Below are positions 35,457-44,554 of a DNA stretch of 64,000 nt, one piece after another. The notes under the pieces were generated by a model. That model saw nothing but the letters and a program-made list of their open reading frames with translations. It was not told where the DNA came from and made no database searches. The position numbers and the translations under genes are program-made. This stretch comes from Pseudomonas sp. Irchel 3A7 (GTDB lineage Bacteria; Pseudomonadota; Gammaproteobacteria; Pseudomonadales; Pseudomonadaceae), in contig NZ_FYED01000010.1 of the NCBI RefSeq assembly GCF_900187565.1, positions 1 to 64,000 on the forward strand, written 5' to 3'. Each line of letters starts with the position of its first letter. The first letter of the stretch is position 1.

Positions 35457-35830
35457 TGAATCATTCCAATACCCAACGCGTTGAAGCCGGCTCGTCTGCC
35501 CACTGGCAATCGGTGTGCAGCCAGCAGGACCTGGTGAACGACTCAGGTGTAGTGGTGTGGCTGGACGGCGCGCAAGTGGCGCTGTTCTATCTGCCGGGCA
35601 TCGAGGGCAAAAACCTCTACGCCATTGACAATCACGACCCGCAATCGGGGGCCAATGTCATCGGCCGCGGCCTCGTCGGCAGCATCAAAGGCGACCTGGT
35701 GGTGGCATCGCCCATCTACAAACAGCATTTCCGCCTGGAAGACGGCACTTGCCTGGAGTATCCGCAGCAGCGTCTGCGGGTCTGGCCGGTGCGGTTGAAC
35801 GAGGGGAGGGTGGAAGTGGGGGTGGCCTGA
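35456..35830 (+). CDS. nirD: nitrite reductase small subunit
   Basis: This 124-residue Rieske-fold subunit partners NirB. WQSVCSQQDLV opens the domain, and FYLPGIEGKNLYAIDNHDP is typical. The Cys/His cluster ligands of true Rieske proteins are absent, as is normal for this subunit. Its ATG overlaps the nirB stop (TGATG), so the two are translationally coupled. No nitrate reductase, transporter or cobA gene follows, unlike many Pseudomonas nir/nas operons. Confidence 0.95.
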   Translation: MNHSNTQRVEAGSSAHWQSVCSQQDLVNDSGVVVWLDGAQVALFYLPGIEGKNLYAIDNHDPQSGANVIGRGLVGSIKGDLVVASPIYKQHFRLEDGTCLEYPQQRLRVWPVRLNEGRVEVGVA

Positions 35831-35864
35831 TGGTGGTCAGGAAATAGCAGGAACAATGAATGAC

Positions 35865-35958
35865 CTGTGGCGAGGGAGCTTGCTCCCGCTGGACTGCGAA
35901 GCAGGCCTTCTTTTGGGGCCGCTTCGCGACCCAGCGGGAGCAAGCTCCCTCGCCACAG
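35865..35958. repeat. REPIN, second family (CTGTGGCGAGGGAGCTTGC)
   Basis: CTGTGGCGAGGGAGCTTGCT plus CCCGCTGG pairs with its inverse ending GAGCAAGCTCCCTCGCCACAG. It lies between convergent nirD and the NTF2-like gene. Confidence 0.85.
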
Positions 35959-35979
35959 TGTGTGTTGCTTAAACAACTG

Positions 35980-36411
35980 TCAGAATTTAAACGCCTGTCG
36001 TCCTACCAGTAGCCATTTTCCGTGTTGCTTTTGCCAGATCTGAAAGTTCTCGATTTCGGTGGGAATCACCTCGGTGCCCTTGAGGGCCTGGGCCGAGAAG
36101 TGGTGGCGGACCAGCGCGACATCACCGGAAACGGTGATGGTCTGGTTCTGCATTTCAAGGGTCTTAAACGCGCTTTTGCCGGTTTCGATGTCGGCGATGA
36201 ACGCCTGCTTGTCCTGGATCTTGCCGCTGGAATGTCCGTACGTCAGGTTCTCGGCAGTCAGCGCCCGGAGTTGCGCGATGTCCTTGTGCAGCATGGCGTT
36301 GGTCAGGTGATCGACGGCTTGCGCGACGTCCTTGTCGCTCGACGAGGCCGCCGCTGCCACGTAGCCGCTGAACAGGCAGAGAAAACCGATCAGCACTTTG
36401 ACTTTCTTCAT
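35980..36411 (-). CDS. secreted NTF2-like (SnoaL/DUF4440) protein
   Basis: The 143-residue protein has a signal peptide (about 1-21, ending YVAAAAS). An NTF2-like cone fold follows, with VAQAVDHLTNAMLHKD and a C-terminal FQIWQKQHGKWLLVGRQ, typical of DUF4440 proteins. These proteins bind small molecules or act as isomerase-like enzymes; no substrate can be assigned. A strong palindrome lies about 20 bases upstream of the start (separate entry). Confidence 0.82.
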   Translation of the reverse strand: MKKVKVLIGFLCLFSGYVAAAASSSDKDVAQAVDHLTNAMLHKDIAQLRALTAENLTYGHSSGKIQDKQAFIADIETGKSAFKTLEMQNQTITVSGDVALVRHHFSAQALKGTEVIPTEIENFQIWQKQHGKWLLVGRQAFKF

Positions 36412-36430
36412 GGGTGTTTCCTTGTTGTTG

Positions 36431-36449
36431 TAGGTTGTCGTACAACCTA
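36431..36449. promoter_or_regulatory. palindromic operator candidate, GntR-like
   Basis: TAGGTTGTCGTACAACCTA is an 8-bp perfect inverted repeat around CGT. Its core TTGT-N3-ACAA resembles operators of FadR-type GntR regulators. It lies 20-38 bases upstream of the NTF2-like start, in a good position for repression. No GntR gene is present in the window. Confidence 0.5.
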
Positions 36450-36648
36450 ACAGGTTTCCTCTGAAATGGAAGATGGGGGGCAGGGATTGCTGGAGGAAGA
36501 TGACCTACCGCATGTCGACAAAACCGCAAAACCCGGACTCCGGCTGTCAACTACCGCTCGGGGCAGTCGATAACCTCTTCAGCAAATGGGCGTTCTTCAG
36601 AGGATGAAGCCGCCCAAACGACAAACGTGCGAAAAGAGGAACCACAGA

Positions 36649-38262
36649 GTGTCCATAAAACTGCGTTTACTGTTGCTGATCGGCACTGGCGTGCTCACTG
36701 CGTTGATCATGGGCATGGTCAGTTACCTGGGAAATGGCCAGATGGCGCAAGCGGTGCAGGACAATGACGTCGGCATGAAGGCACTGAGCAATCACCTCGA
36801 AGCCGACATGATGCATGACGCCCTGCGCGCCGACGTGCTGTCGGCGATGCTGGTGGGGCTGGGCAAAAGCACCAGCAGCAAGGTCGAGGTGCGCAGTTCC
36901 ATCGAGGAACACACCGCGCATTTTCGGGAAATGCTCGGCGAGAACCTCAAGCTGCCGGTCAACGACACTCTGAAAACCGCGTTGAACCGGATCAAGCCCA
37001 GCCTCGACACCTACATCAGCGCCGCTGAGCGCATCGTCGGCCTGGCCCTGGAAAACCCCGACGCCGCACAAAAGGAACTGGCCGCCTTCAACAGCGCGTT
37101 CAGCCAACTGGAAGACCAGATGGCGGCTCTCAGCGAACTGATTGAACACAACACGCAACAGACCAGCGAAGGCACGCGCGAAGCCATCAGCAACGCCAAT
37201 GTCGCCCTCGGCACTGTGCTGATCGTCAGTCTGTTGCTGCTGCTGGCCCAGGGGCGCTGGGTGATTCTGAGCATCATGGGGCCGCTGCGCACCGCCAGCC
37301 GTATCGCCGACAGCATCGCCCATGGCAACCTGAGCGAGCCGATTGTCGAGACGGACCGCCAGGACGAAGCCAGCCGATTGATTCGCAGCCTGGCCACCAT
37401 GCAGCGGGATTTGCGCGGCATGATCGAAGTGGTGCGCAGCAACGCCCATGGCGTCAGCGGCATGAGCGAGTTGTTGAGTAACGGTTGCCACGAAGTCGCC
37501 GGCAGCAGCCAGCAACAAAGCACCGCGGCCAGCACCATGGCCGCGGCCGCCAGCGAAATGACCGCGAGCATCGAGGAAATCACCCGGCATGCCGAGCGCG
37601 CGCTGAACATGGCCAATCAGGCCGAGGCCTTGGCCAAGGACGGCGGACGGGTGATCCATCAGGTGGTCAATGACATGGACGGTATCGCCCGTTCGGCGCA
37701 GCAGTCGGCGCAGGTGATTCGTACGCTGGACAAGGAGTCCGAAGCGATTTTCAGCATTATCCAGGTGATCAAGGGCATCGCCGATCAGACCAACCTGTTG
37801 GCACTGAACGCTGCCATCGAAGCGGCTCGTGCCGGTGAGCAGGGGCGCGGGTTTGCCGTGGTCGCCGACGAGGTGCGCAGCCTCGCCGGTCGCACCAGCG
37901 CCTCCACCCAGGAAATCGCCGCCATGGTCTCGCGCATCCAGCAAAGCACCCGCGAGGCAGTCATCAGCATGGAAGAGGGCGTCGCCCAGGTCGACAAGGG
38001 CATGGCCGTGACCGCCGATGTCGAGCGCGCCATCCGCGAAATCCTCGAGGCCACGCTCAACACCACGCAACTGGTCAATGACATCAGCCGGACCATTGGC
38101 GAGCAGAGCCTGGCCAGCAATGAAATCGCCCATCAGGTGGAGATGATTGCCGGGATGTCCGAAGGCAACAGCAAGGTGATCGGGCAGACGGCTTCGACGA
38201 CGGATGAGTTGTCGTCGTTGGCGGGCAAGCTTTCGCAGTCGGTGGATCGGTTCAGACTCTGA
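36649..38262 (+). CDS. methyl-accepting chemotaxis protein
   Basis: This 537-residue chemoreceptor has a first membrane helix at about 7-25, a periplasmic four-helix-type domain at about 26-184, and a second helix at about 185-207. A HAMP domain follows, then the long coiled-coil signalling domain with the conserved hairpin tip RGFAVVADEVRSLAGRT near residue 400. GTG 36649, with AGAGGAA upstream, gives the usual MCP N-terminus (VSIKLRLLLLIG); an upstream ATG at 36604 is less likely. The ligand is unknown. No CheR-binding pentapeptide at the end. Confidence 0.93.
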   Translation: MSIKLRLLLLIGTGVLTALIMGMVSYLGNGQMAQAVQDNDVGMKALSNHLEADMMHDALRADVLSAMLVGLGKSTSSKVEVRSSIEEHTAHFREMLGENLKLPVNDTLKTALNRIKPSLDTYISAAERIVGLALENPDAAQKELAAFNSAFSQLEDQMAALSELIEHNTQQTSEGTREAISNANVALGTVLIVSLLLLLAQGRWVILSIMGPLRTASRIADSIAHGNLSEPIVETDRQDEASRLIRSLATMQRDLRGMIEVVRSNAHGVSGMSELLSNGCHEVAGSSQQQSTAASTMAAAASEMTASIEEITRHAERALNMANQAEALAKDGGRVIHQVVNDMDGIARSAQQSAQVIRTLDKESEAIFSIIQVIKGIADQTNLLALNAAIEAARAGEQGRGFAVVADEVRSLAGRTSASTQEIAAMVSRIQQSTREAVISMEEGVAQVDKGMAVTADVERAIREILEATLNTTQLVNDISRTIGEQSLASNEIAHQVEMIAGMSEGNSKVIGQTASTTDELSSLAGKLSQSVDRFRL

Positions 38263-38298
38263 TACATCCTTTCATATTGCGCTGCCTTTAAGGGCCTC

Positions 38299-38371
38299 TT
38301 CGCGAGCAGGCTCGCTCCCACATTGGTCTTGTGTACACCAATCCACTGTGGGAGCGAGCCTGCTCGCGAAA
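38299..38371. repeat. REPIN, reverse-ordered and compact
   Basis: TTCGCGAGCAGGCTCGCTCCCACA comes first and TGTGGGAGCGAGCCTGCTCGCGAA second, only about 25 bp apart. The pair is inside-out relative to the other copies. It lies between the convergent MCP and ilvD genes. Confidence 0.8.
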
Positions 38372-38394
38372 GCAATCGCTCAGGCAACGCCAGA

Positions 38395-40077
38395 CTAGAG
38401 GTATTTATCGGTCACAGCCCCCTCCGAAGCACTGGACACCGTCTTCGCATACTTGGCCAAAACCCCACGCTTGTACTTCGATTCCGGCCGCACCCACCGG
38501 GTTTTGCGCCTGGCCAATTCAGCATCCGACACATCCACCGTAATCTGCCGGGTTTCGGCATCAATGGTGATCCTGTCGCCGTCTTCGATCAGCGCAATCG
38601 GCCCGCCCTCAAAGGCTTCCGGCGTGATATGCCCCACCACGAACCCATGGGAACCACCGGAAAACCGGCCGTCGGTAATCAGCGCCACGTCTTTGCCCAG
38701 GCCCTTGCCCATCACCGCCGAGGTCGGCGAGAGCATTTCGCGCATGCCCGGCCCGCCTTTCGGTCCTTCGTAGCGAATCACGATCACATCGCCCGCTTTC
38801 ACTTCGCCATTGAGAATCCCGGCCAGCGCGCCTTCCTCACCGTGATAGACCCGCGCCGTGCCGTCAAAGCGCAAACCTTCCTTGCCGGTGATCTTGGCCA
38901 CCGCGCCGGTGGGTGAGAGGTTGCCGCGCAGGATCACCAGGTGCGAGTCCTTCTTGATCGGCTGGTCGAAGGGCAGGATCACGTCCTGGCCGGCAGGGTA
39001 GTCGGGTACGTTTTCCAGGTTTTCGGCGAGAGTCTTGCCGGTAACAGTCATGACGTCGCCGTGCAGCATCCCGGCGGCCAGCATGCGCTTCATCAACGGT
39101 TGTATGCCGCCGATAGCCACCAGTTCGCTCATCATGTATTTGCCACTGGGGCGCAGGTCGGCCACCACCGGCGACACCTTGCCCAGTTCGACGAAGTCAT
39201 CCAGGGTCAGTTCGACATCCACCGCGTGGGCCATGGCCAGCAGATGCAGCACCGCATTGGTGGAGCCGGCGAGGGCGATTACCACGCGAATGGCGTTTTC
39301 AAAGGCCTTGCGGGTCATGATGTCCCGGGGTTTGAGATCGAGCTTGAGCAGCTCCATGACCTGCTGCCCGGCGCGGAAACTGTCCGACGCCTTGTCGCTG
39401 CCCACGGCATCCTGGGAACTGGAGCCGGGCAGGCTCATGCCCAGGGCTTCGATGGCCGAAGCCATGGTGTTGGCGGTGTACATGCCACCGCAGGAACCGG
39501 GGCCGGGAATCGCCACTTCCTCGATCTGCTTGACCTGGATCTCGCTGATGTCGCCGCGCGCATGCTGGCCCACGGCTTCGAACACGGAAATGATGTCAGT
39601 GTGGCCGGCCCCCGGGCGGATGGTGCCGCCATAAACGAAGATCGACGGCCGATTGAGCCGCGCCATGCCGATCAGGCAGCCGGGCATGTTCTTGTCGCAA
39701 CCGCCCACGGTCACCAGCCCGTCGAAACCTTCGCAACCGGCCACCGTCTCGATGGAATCGGCAATCACTTCCCGCGACACCAGCGAATACTTCATGCCTT
39801 CGGTGCCGTTGGCGATGCCGTCGGAAATGGTGATGGTGTTGAAGATCACCCCCTTGGCACCGGCGGCATTCGCGCCTTTTTCGGCTTCGATCGCCAACTT
39901 GTCGATGTGCATGTTGCACGGCGTGACCATCGCCCAGGTCGAGGCGATACCGATCTGCGGCTTGGTGAAGTCGTCGTCGGTAAAGCCCACGGCACGCAGC
40001 ATGGACCGGGCCGGTGCGGCTTCGACGCCATCGACCACTTCTGAGGAATACTTGCGCAGATCGTCTTTATCGCTCAT
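38395..40077 (-). CDS. ilvD: dihydroxy-acid dehydratase, short type
   Basis: The 560-residue dehydratase converts 2,3-dihydroxy-isovalerate and -methylvalerate to 2-keto acids in branched-chain amino acid synthesis. Three iron-sulfur cysteines can be read: Cys54 (VTPCNMH), Cys127 (GGCDKNMPGC, with the catalytic-site Lys129) and Cys196 (GPGSCGGMYTA). This spacing and the length (about 50 shorter than E. coli IlvD) fit the [2Fe-2S] short subfamily. Pseudomonas usually also has a longer IlvD, so this may be a second copy, or a sugar-acid dehydratase of the same family. Confidence 0.9.
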   Translation of the reverse strand: MSDKDDLRKYSSEVVDGVEAAPARSMLRAVGFTDDDFTKPQIGIASTWAMVTPCNMHIDKLAIEAEKGANAAGAKGVIFNTITISDGIANGTEGMKYSLVSREVIADSIETVAGCEGFDGLVTVGGCDKNMPGCLIGMARLNRPSIFVYGGTIRPGAGHTDIISVFEAVGQHARGDISEIQVKQIEEVAIPGPGSCGGMYTANTMASAIEALGMSLPGSSSQDAVGSDKASDSFRAGQQVMELLKLDLKPRDIMTRKAFENAIRVVIALAGSTNAVLHLLAMAHAVDVELTLDDFVELGKVSPVVADLRPSGKYMMSELVAIGGIQPLMKRMLAAGMLHGDVMTVTGKTLAENLENVPDYPAGQDVILPFDQPIKKDSHLVILRGNLSPTGAVAKITGKEGLRFDGTARVYHGEEGALAGILNGEVKAGDVIVIRYEGPKGGPGMREMLSPTSAVMGKGLGKDVALITDGRFSGGSHGFVVGHITPEAFEGGPIALIEDGDRITIDAETRQITVDVSDAELARRKTRWVRPESKYKRGVLAKYAKTVSSASEGAVTDKYL

Positions 40078-40168
40078 GGCGGCTCCTCACATGCTCTATT
40101 CGGAAAAAGCAGATTGAGTATAGAGGGCCAGTCGCGCCTGATGCCGATCCGTTCACCATTACGGCCAC

Positions 40169-40270
40169 TGTGCAGGAGCGAGCTCGCTCGCGATGGTCGT
40201 TAACGATACCGCTGGGAGCCTGATCCCCCGCGGCGTTCGCGGGTCCATCGCGAGCGAGCTCGCTCCTACA
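40169..40270. repeat. REPIN (TGCAGGAGCGAGCTCGCTCGCGATGG type)
   Basis: TGTGCAGGAGCGAGCTCGCT plus CGCGATGG pairs with its inverse ending GAGCTCGCTCCTACA. The remaining intergenic DNA 40271-40580 should contain the mqo promoter; I see no confident motif in it. Confidence 0.85.
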
Positions 40271-40580
40271 GGGTCGTGAACAGACGCGCGGGTTTGCCAT
40301 GTCGTGATATTCTTGGTCCCAACTTGGTTTGACCTATTCAGTTTGCGTGTCCTCCAGATGCGCCAACGGAATCACTGTCGCTCAAGTAGCTGAAGCCAAA
40401 AAAGATAAAAAGTCAGTTCAGTAGGGACATATAACTTGGGGTCGATGCAGTCAGTCGGCCTTGTGTGCCCACCCTGCGATCCTTATGTGCAAGCCCCGCG
40501 ACAGCCAGCCTGTCTGTCGCCAACAAGGGGCCTGGTACGGGGATGGCGGGGCGGATGGCGTTTTATCATAGGTGCTACAG

Positions 40581-42221
40581 ATGTTTAAGAAAGTGAACAC
40601 AGCCCTGCTGGGGTTGGCGTTGTCGTTGGGGATCACGACAGCCCAGGCGGAAGAAGCCAAGAAAGTCGATGTGCTGCTGATTGGCGGCGGCATCATGAGC
40701 GCCACCCTGGGTGTGTGGCTCAATGAGCTGGAACCCGGCACTTCGATGCAGATGATCGAGCGCCTCGACGGCGTCGCCCTGGAAAGCTCCAACGGCTGGA
40801 ACAACGCCGGTACCGGCCACTCCGCGCTGGCCGAGCTGAACTACACCCCGGAAGACGAGAACGGCAAGGTTTCGATCCCGAAGGCCGTTGAAATCAACGA
40901 AGCCTTCCAGATCTCCCGCCAGTTCTGGGCCTGGCAGGTTCGCCAGGGCGTGCTGAAGAACCCGCGTTCGTTCATCAACGCCACACCGCACATGAGCTTT
41001 GTGTGGGGCGATGACAACATCAAGTTCCTGAAAAAGCGCTACGAAGCCCTGCAAGCGAGCCCGCTGTTCGCCGGCATGCAGTACTCCGAAGACCCGGCTG
41101 TGATCAAGAAGTGGGTCCCGCTGATGATGGAAGGGCGTGACCCGAACCAGAAAATCGCGGCCACCTGGAGCCCGCTCGGCACCGACATGAACTTCGGCGA
41201 AATCACTCGCCAGTTCGTGGCTCACCTGCAAACCACGCCGAAATTCGACTTGAAACTGTCCAGCGAAGTGCAGGACATCACCAGGAACGAAGACGGCAGC
41301 TGGCGCGTCAGCTACAAAAACCTGAAAGACGGCAGCAAAACCGAAACCGACGCCAAGTTCGTGTTCATCGGCGCCGGCGGCGGTGCCCTGCACCTGCTGC
41401 AGAAGTCCGGCATTCCTGAAGCCCGGGAATACGCAGGCTTCCCGGTGGGTGGCTCGTTCCTCGTGACCGAAAACCCAAGCATTGCCGAGCAACACCTGGC
41501 CAAAGCCTACGGCAAAGCCTCGGTTGGTGCCCCGCCAATGTCGGTTCCACACCTGGACACCCGCGTGCTGGATGGCAAGCGCGTGATTCTGTTTGGCCCA
41601 TTCGCCACCTTCAGCACCAAGTTCCTGAAAGAAGGTTCGTACCTGGACCTGCTGACCACCACCACCACGCACAACGTGTGGCCGATGACCAAGGTCGGCA
41701 TCAAGGAATACCCGCTGGTGGAGTACCTTGCCGGTCAGCTGATGCTGTCTGACGAAGACCGCCTCAACGCCCTGAAGGAATACTTCCCGAACGCCAAGGC
41801 CGAAGACTGGCGCCTGTGGCAAGCGGGCCAACGTGTGCAGATCATCAAGCGTGACGAAGCCGCCGGTGGCGTGTTGAAGCTGGGCACCGAAATCGTCGCT
41901 TCCGCTGACGGCTCGATTGCCGGCCTGCTGGGCGCATCCCCAGGCGCATCGACCGCTGCACCGATCATGCTGACCGTGATCCAGAAAGTGTTCAAAGACA
42001 AGGTCGCGACTCCGGCCTGGCAGGAAAAACTGCACCAGATCGTGCCGAGCTATGGCACTCAGCTGAACAGCGATCCGGTGAAAGTGGCAGAAGAGTGGGC
42101 CTACACCTCCAAGGTCCTGGAACTGCCTGCGCCGCCGGTGATTGGTCAGGTGGCTCCGGCTGTTGACGCGGAAAAAGCCAAGCCTGTGAAAGAGAATGCT
42201 GCGGCTGATATGGCGTTGTAA
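40581..42221 (+). CDS. mqo: malate:quinone oxidoreductase with signal-like N-terminus
   Basis: The 546-residue FAD enzyme oxidises malate to oxaloacetate and passes electrons to quinone. FAD-binding VDVLLIGGGIMSATLGVWL lies at about 31-50, with RLDGVALESSNGWNNAGTGHS as the family signature. The first 23 residues (VNTALLGLALSLGITTAQAE) form an export-type signal, unlike cytoplasmic-side Mqo; some Pseudomonas Mqo copies have this. AGGTG six bases before ATG 40581 fixes the start. The C-terminal tail is Ala/Val/Lys-rich. A clear terminator follows. Confidence 0.95.
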   Translation: MFKKVNTALLGLALSLGITTAQAEEAKKVDVLLIGGGIMSATLGVWLNELEPGTSMQMIERLDGVALESSNGWNNAGTGHSALAELNYTPEDENGKVSIPKAVEINEAFQISRQFWAWQVRQGVLKNPRSFINATPHMSFVWGDDNIKFLKKRYEALQASPLFAGMQYSEDPAVIKKWVPLMMEGRDPNQKIAATWSPLGTDMNFGEITRQFVAHLQTTPKFDLKLSSEVQDITRNEDGSWRVSYKNLKDGSKTETDAKFVFIGAGGGALHLLQKSGIPEAREYAGFPVGGSFLVTENPSIAEQHLAKAYGKASVGAPPMSVPHLDTRVLDGKRVILFGPFATFSTKFLKEGSYLDLLTTTTTHNVWPMTKVGIKEYPLVEYLAGQLMLSDEDRLNALKEYFPNAKAEDWRLWQAGQRVQIIKRDEAAGGVLKLGTEIVASADGSIAGLLGASPGASTAAPIMLTVIQKVFKDKVATPAWQEKLHQIVPSYGTQLNSDPVKVAEEWAYTSKVLELPAPPVIGQVAPAVDAEKAKPVKENAAADMAL

Positions 42222-42269
42222 TCCGGTTGTCCCGCCATTGCGGCGGGACTGACTGAACCGCAGAAAAGA

Positions 42270-42306
42270 AAGCCCGCTGAACCGGTGATGGTCAGCGGGC
42301 TTTTTC
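42270..42306 (+). terminator. intrinsic terminator of mqo
   Basis: AAGCCCGCTGA and TCAGCGGGCTT form an 11-bp stem around an 11-base loop, followed by a T-run (five T). It begins 48 bases after the mqo stop. Confidence 0.88.
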
Positions 42307-42430
42307 GTTGGTGGGATATTTGGTTTTTCATGAACTCACCGGTAACAGTGGGAGCTGGCTTGTCGGGTCGCCGCATCGCAGCGATGGCGGCCTCATAGCC
42401 GACCTGATTTCACGGATATACCTAATCCAT

Positions 42431-43347
42431 TGTGGGAGCGAGCCTGCTCGCGAAGGTTTTGTGTCAGGCGACATCGTTTTTGATGGTGTACATATCCATT
42501 CCTGCGGTAACGGCCACTGGCGGTTTCGCCTTTACGGCGACTCACTTTTTTTCAAACGCCAAAAAAAGTAAGCAAAAAAGGCTCGCCCTGAGCGTCCGGC
42601 CCCTCGCTTAGGCTCGGCGTTCCTTCGCTCCGGCATTCATCCGGGGGCATCGCCCTCCGGTTGGCTTCGCTGCACCTGCATGCGATGTGTTCGACTGCGT
42701 CGAACGGCGCTGCGCGCCAGTCCCCGGATGAGCGCCTCCACTCAGCCTCCCGAGGGGCGGGTAGATCAAAAGCAAGCGAGGCGAGCTGACACTCGACCTG
42801 TCTGCTGTTCGCATTCCCCTGTGGGAGCGCGGCTTGCCCGCGATGACGGTCTGACAGCCGACCAATTCCTTCAGAATGTTCTCAATCTTTGTGGGAGCGA
42901 GCCTGCTCGCGAAGGTTTTGTGTCAGGCGACATCGTTTTTGATGGTGTACATATCCATTCCTGCGGTAACGGCCACTGGCGGTTTCGCCCTTACGGCGAC
43001 TCACTTTTTTTCAAACGCCAAAAAAAGTAAGCAAAAAAGCTCGCCCTGAGCGTCCGGCCCCTCGCTTAGGCTCGGCGTTCCTTCGCTCCGGCATTCATCC
43101 GGGGGCATCGCCCTCCGGTTGGCTTCGCTGCACCTGCATGCGATGTGTTCGACTGCGTCGAACGGCGCTGCGCGCCAGTCCCCGGATGAACGCCTCCACT
43201 CAGCCTCCCGAGGGGCGGGTAGATCAAAAGCAAGCGAGGCGAGCTGACACTCGACCTGTCTGCTGTTCGCATTCCCCTGTGGGAGCGCGGCTTGCCCGCG
43301 ATGACGGTCTGACAGCCGACCAATCCCTTCAGAATGTTCTCAATCTT
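42431..43347. repeat. 458-bp intergenic unit duplicated in tandem
   Basis: Two head-to-tail copies (42431-42889 and 42890-43347) differ, by my reading, at three bases and one single-base gap. Each starts with a REP (TGTGGGAGCGAGCCTGCTCGC) and includes an ACTTTTTTT/AAAAAAAGT inverted pair around CAAACGCC. Each then has a GC-rich stretch with TCGCCCTGAGCGTCC, and a second REP (TGTGGGAGCGCGGCTTGCCCGC). Small open frames in it look non-coding. Only non-repeat scraps separate it from mqo (42307-42430). Confidence 0.9.
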
Positions 43348-43469
43348 TGTGGGAGCGAGCCTGCTCGCGAAGGCTGTGTCTCAGGCGACCGGAATTTTGG
43401 ATATGTGCTCGGTCAACAGGATTCAAGTTTGCTACCACATCGCTTTCGCGAGCAGGCTCGCTCCCACAG
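43348..43469. repeat. REPIN closing the duplicated region
   Basis: TGTGGGAGCGAGCCTGCTCGCGAA is answered by TTTCGCGAGCAGGCTCGCTCCCACA about 75 bp later. It begins exactly where a third copy of the 458-bp unit would begin, suggesting this REP is the recombination joint. The DNA 43470-43719 holds no gene that I can support. Confidence 0.8.
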
Positions 43470-43719
43470 TTGAACTGGGTGAATCCTTGAACATCAGGTC
43501 GGCTGTCCGGCCGCTATCGCTGCGATGCGGCGACCCGACAAGCCAGCTCCCAGAGGGAATCGGGTACATCCGCGGGTTTTTTTCATGCTCAGTTCCCATC
43601 TGATCCGTATTTTCCAACGCTTTCTGACTCTGTAATGAACTCAGTTTGCCCCGCACAATAACGGCCAGTTCAGCTGCTTTTGCAGCGGTGCACCGCAAAC
43701 TCAACGTGTAGGGGGCCTC

Positions 43720-43803
43720 ATGGGCAAGATGGCGATTTTTCTGGGTGGCTTTCTGGTGGTGACTATTTTGATTGGTGTGCTGGCGACGATTTCGCCGGTG
43801 TGA
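43720..43803 (+). CDS. 27-residue hydrophobic membrane peptide
   Basis: ATG 43720 is preceded by AGGGGGCCTC, a strong ribosome site. The 27-residue product, MGKMAIFLGGFLVVT followed by ILIGVLATISPV, is almost wholly one membrane helix with a single Lys near the start, as in KdpF-like or other regulatory small membrane proteins. I do not know its partner. It is too short for most gene callers. The neighbours are a repeat region and a VOC gene. Confidence 0.6.
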   Translation: MGKMAIFLGGFLVVTILIGVLATISPV

Positions 43804-43872
43804 GTGATTGAAAGCTGGCTATGATTGACCCGTATTGATTTCGCCTTTGTGCACTCACTGCTTGAGGTCAGC

Positions 43873-44238
43873 ATGCCTTTAACACTTTTGCTGCGTTGCA
43901 ACGATCTGGACAGCACGCGCCAGTATTACCACGATGTTTTGGGCTTCACAGTCATCGAGTCGGCGCAGTCGACACTCACCGTGACGCGGGAGGATTGCCG
44001 GATCACGTTCACTCAGCAGGATCTGTGGGGCAATTCCATTGGGTGTTCGGGCACGATCTATTGTGCGATCAAGCAGGTGGATCGCTACTACGACTTTGTG
44101 AAGGGCAAGGCCGACATTGCATGGCCGCTGCAGGACATGCCGTATGGATCGCGGGAGTTTGGGGTGCGTGATTGCAATGGTTATTACCTTGCGTTTGCGC
44201 AGCTTGCGGCGGTTGGCCAGGAAGACGTGTCGCCGTAG
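43873..44238 (+). CDS. VOC superfamily (glyoxalase-like) protein
   Basis: The 121-residue protein has one glyoxalase/bleomycin-resistance domain: LLLRCNDLDSTRQYYHDVLGF at the start and FGVRDCNGYYLAFAQ at the end, with the usual beta-alpha-beta-beta-beta repeats. Single-domain VOC proteins dimerise to make one metal site. The function may be dioxygenase, isomerase or drug binding and cannot be chosen here. ATG 43873 gives the domain's natural start; the in-frame ATG-like codon at 43825 adds non-conserved residues. Confidence 0.82.
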   Translation: MPLTLLLRCNDLDSTRQYYHDVLGFTVIESAQSTLTVTREDCRITFTQQDLWGNSIGCSGTIYCAIKQVDRYYDFVKGKADIAWPLQDMPYGSREFGVRDCNGYYLAFAQLAAVGQEDVSP

Positions 44239-44274
44239 TCGGCTGATCCTGATTTTGTGTTGACTGGCAGGTCC

Positions 44275-44304
44275 TCTTCGCGGGCAAGCCTCGCTCCTAC
44301 AGGG
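44275..44304. repeat. single REP element
   Basis: CTTCGCGGGCAAGCCTCGCT followed by CCTACAGG is one REP half with no inverse partner nearby. Confidence 0.65.
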
Positions 44305-44346
44305 TCATGCTTTGTCATTTAAGCGGATCTTGAGTCAATGAGAAAT

Positions 44347-44461
44347 CTGTGGCGAGCGAGCTTGCTCGCGCCGGGCTGCGCAGCGGCCCCAAAAAATCGG
44401 ATAACCATTGCGACTTTGTGAGTGCTGCGCACTCAAGCGCGAGCAAGCTCGCTCGCCACAG
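44347..44461. repeat. REPIN, third type (CTGTGGCGAGCGAGCTTGCTCG)
   Basis: CTGTGGCGAGCGAGCTTGCT plus CGCG pairs with its inverse CGCGAGCAAGCTCGCTCGCCACAG, a perfect 24-bp pair about 66 bp apart. A degenerate single REP (TGTGGGAGCATGGCTTGCCAGC) follows at about 44507-44530. The two fill the gap between the VOC gene and the next operon. Confidence 0.82.
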
Positions 44462-44554
44462 AGAATGGTAAGACTCAAGACTCTCTTAAGTGACAAAACA
44501 TGACCCTGTGGGAGCATGGCTTGCCAGCGATAGTGTACGGCTGATCGCCACATT

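Noticed and set aside
36667..38133. 488-codon open frame antisense to the chemoreceptor
   Set aside because: The plus-strand frame holds the conserved MCP signalling tip; the antisense sequence is repetitive and Gly/His-rich.
42608..43323. Two identical 85-codon frames in the 458-bp duplication
   Set aside because: They are identical because the DNA is duplicated, and they cross REP sequence; nothing suggests translation.
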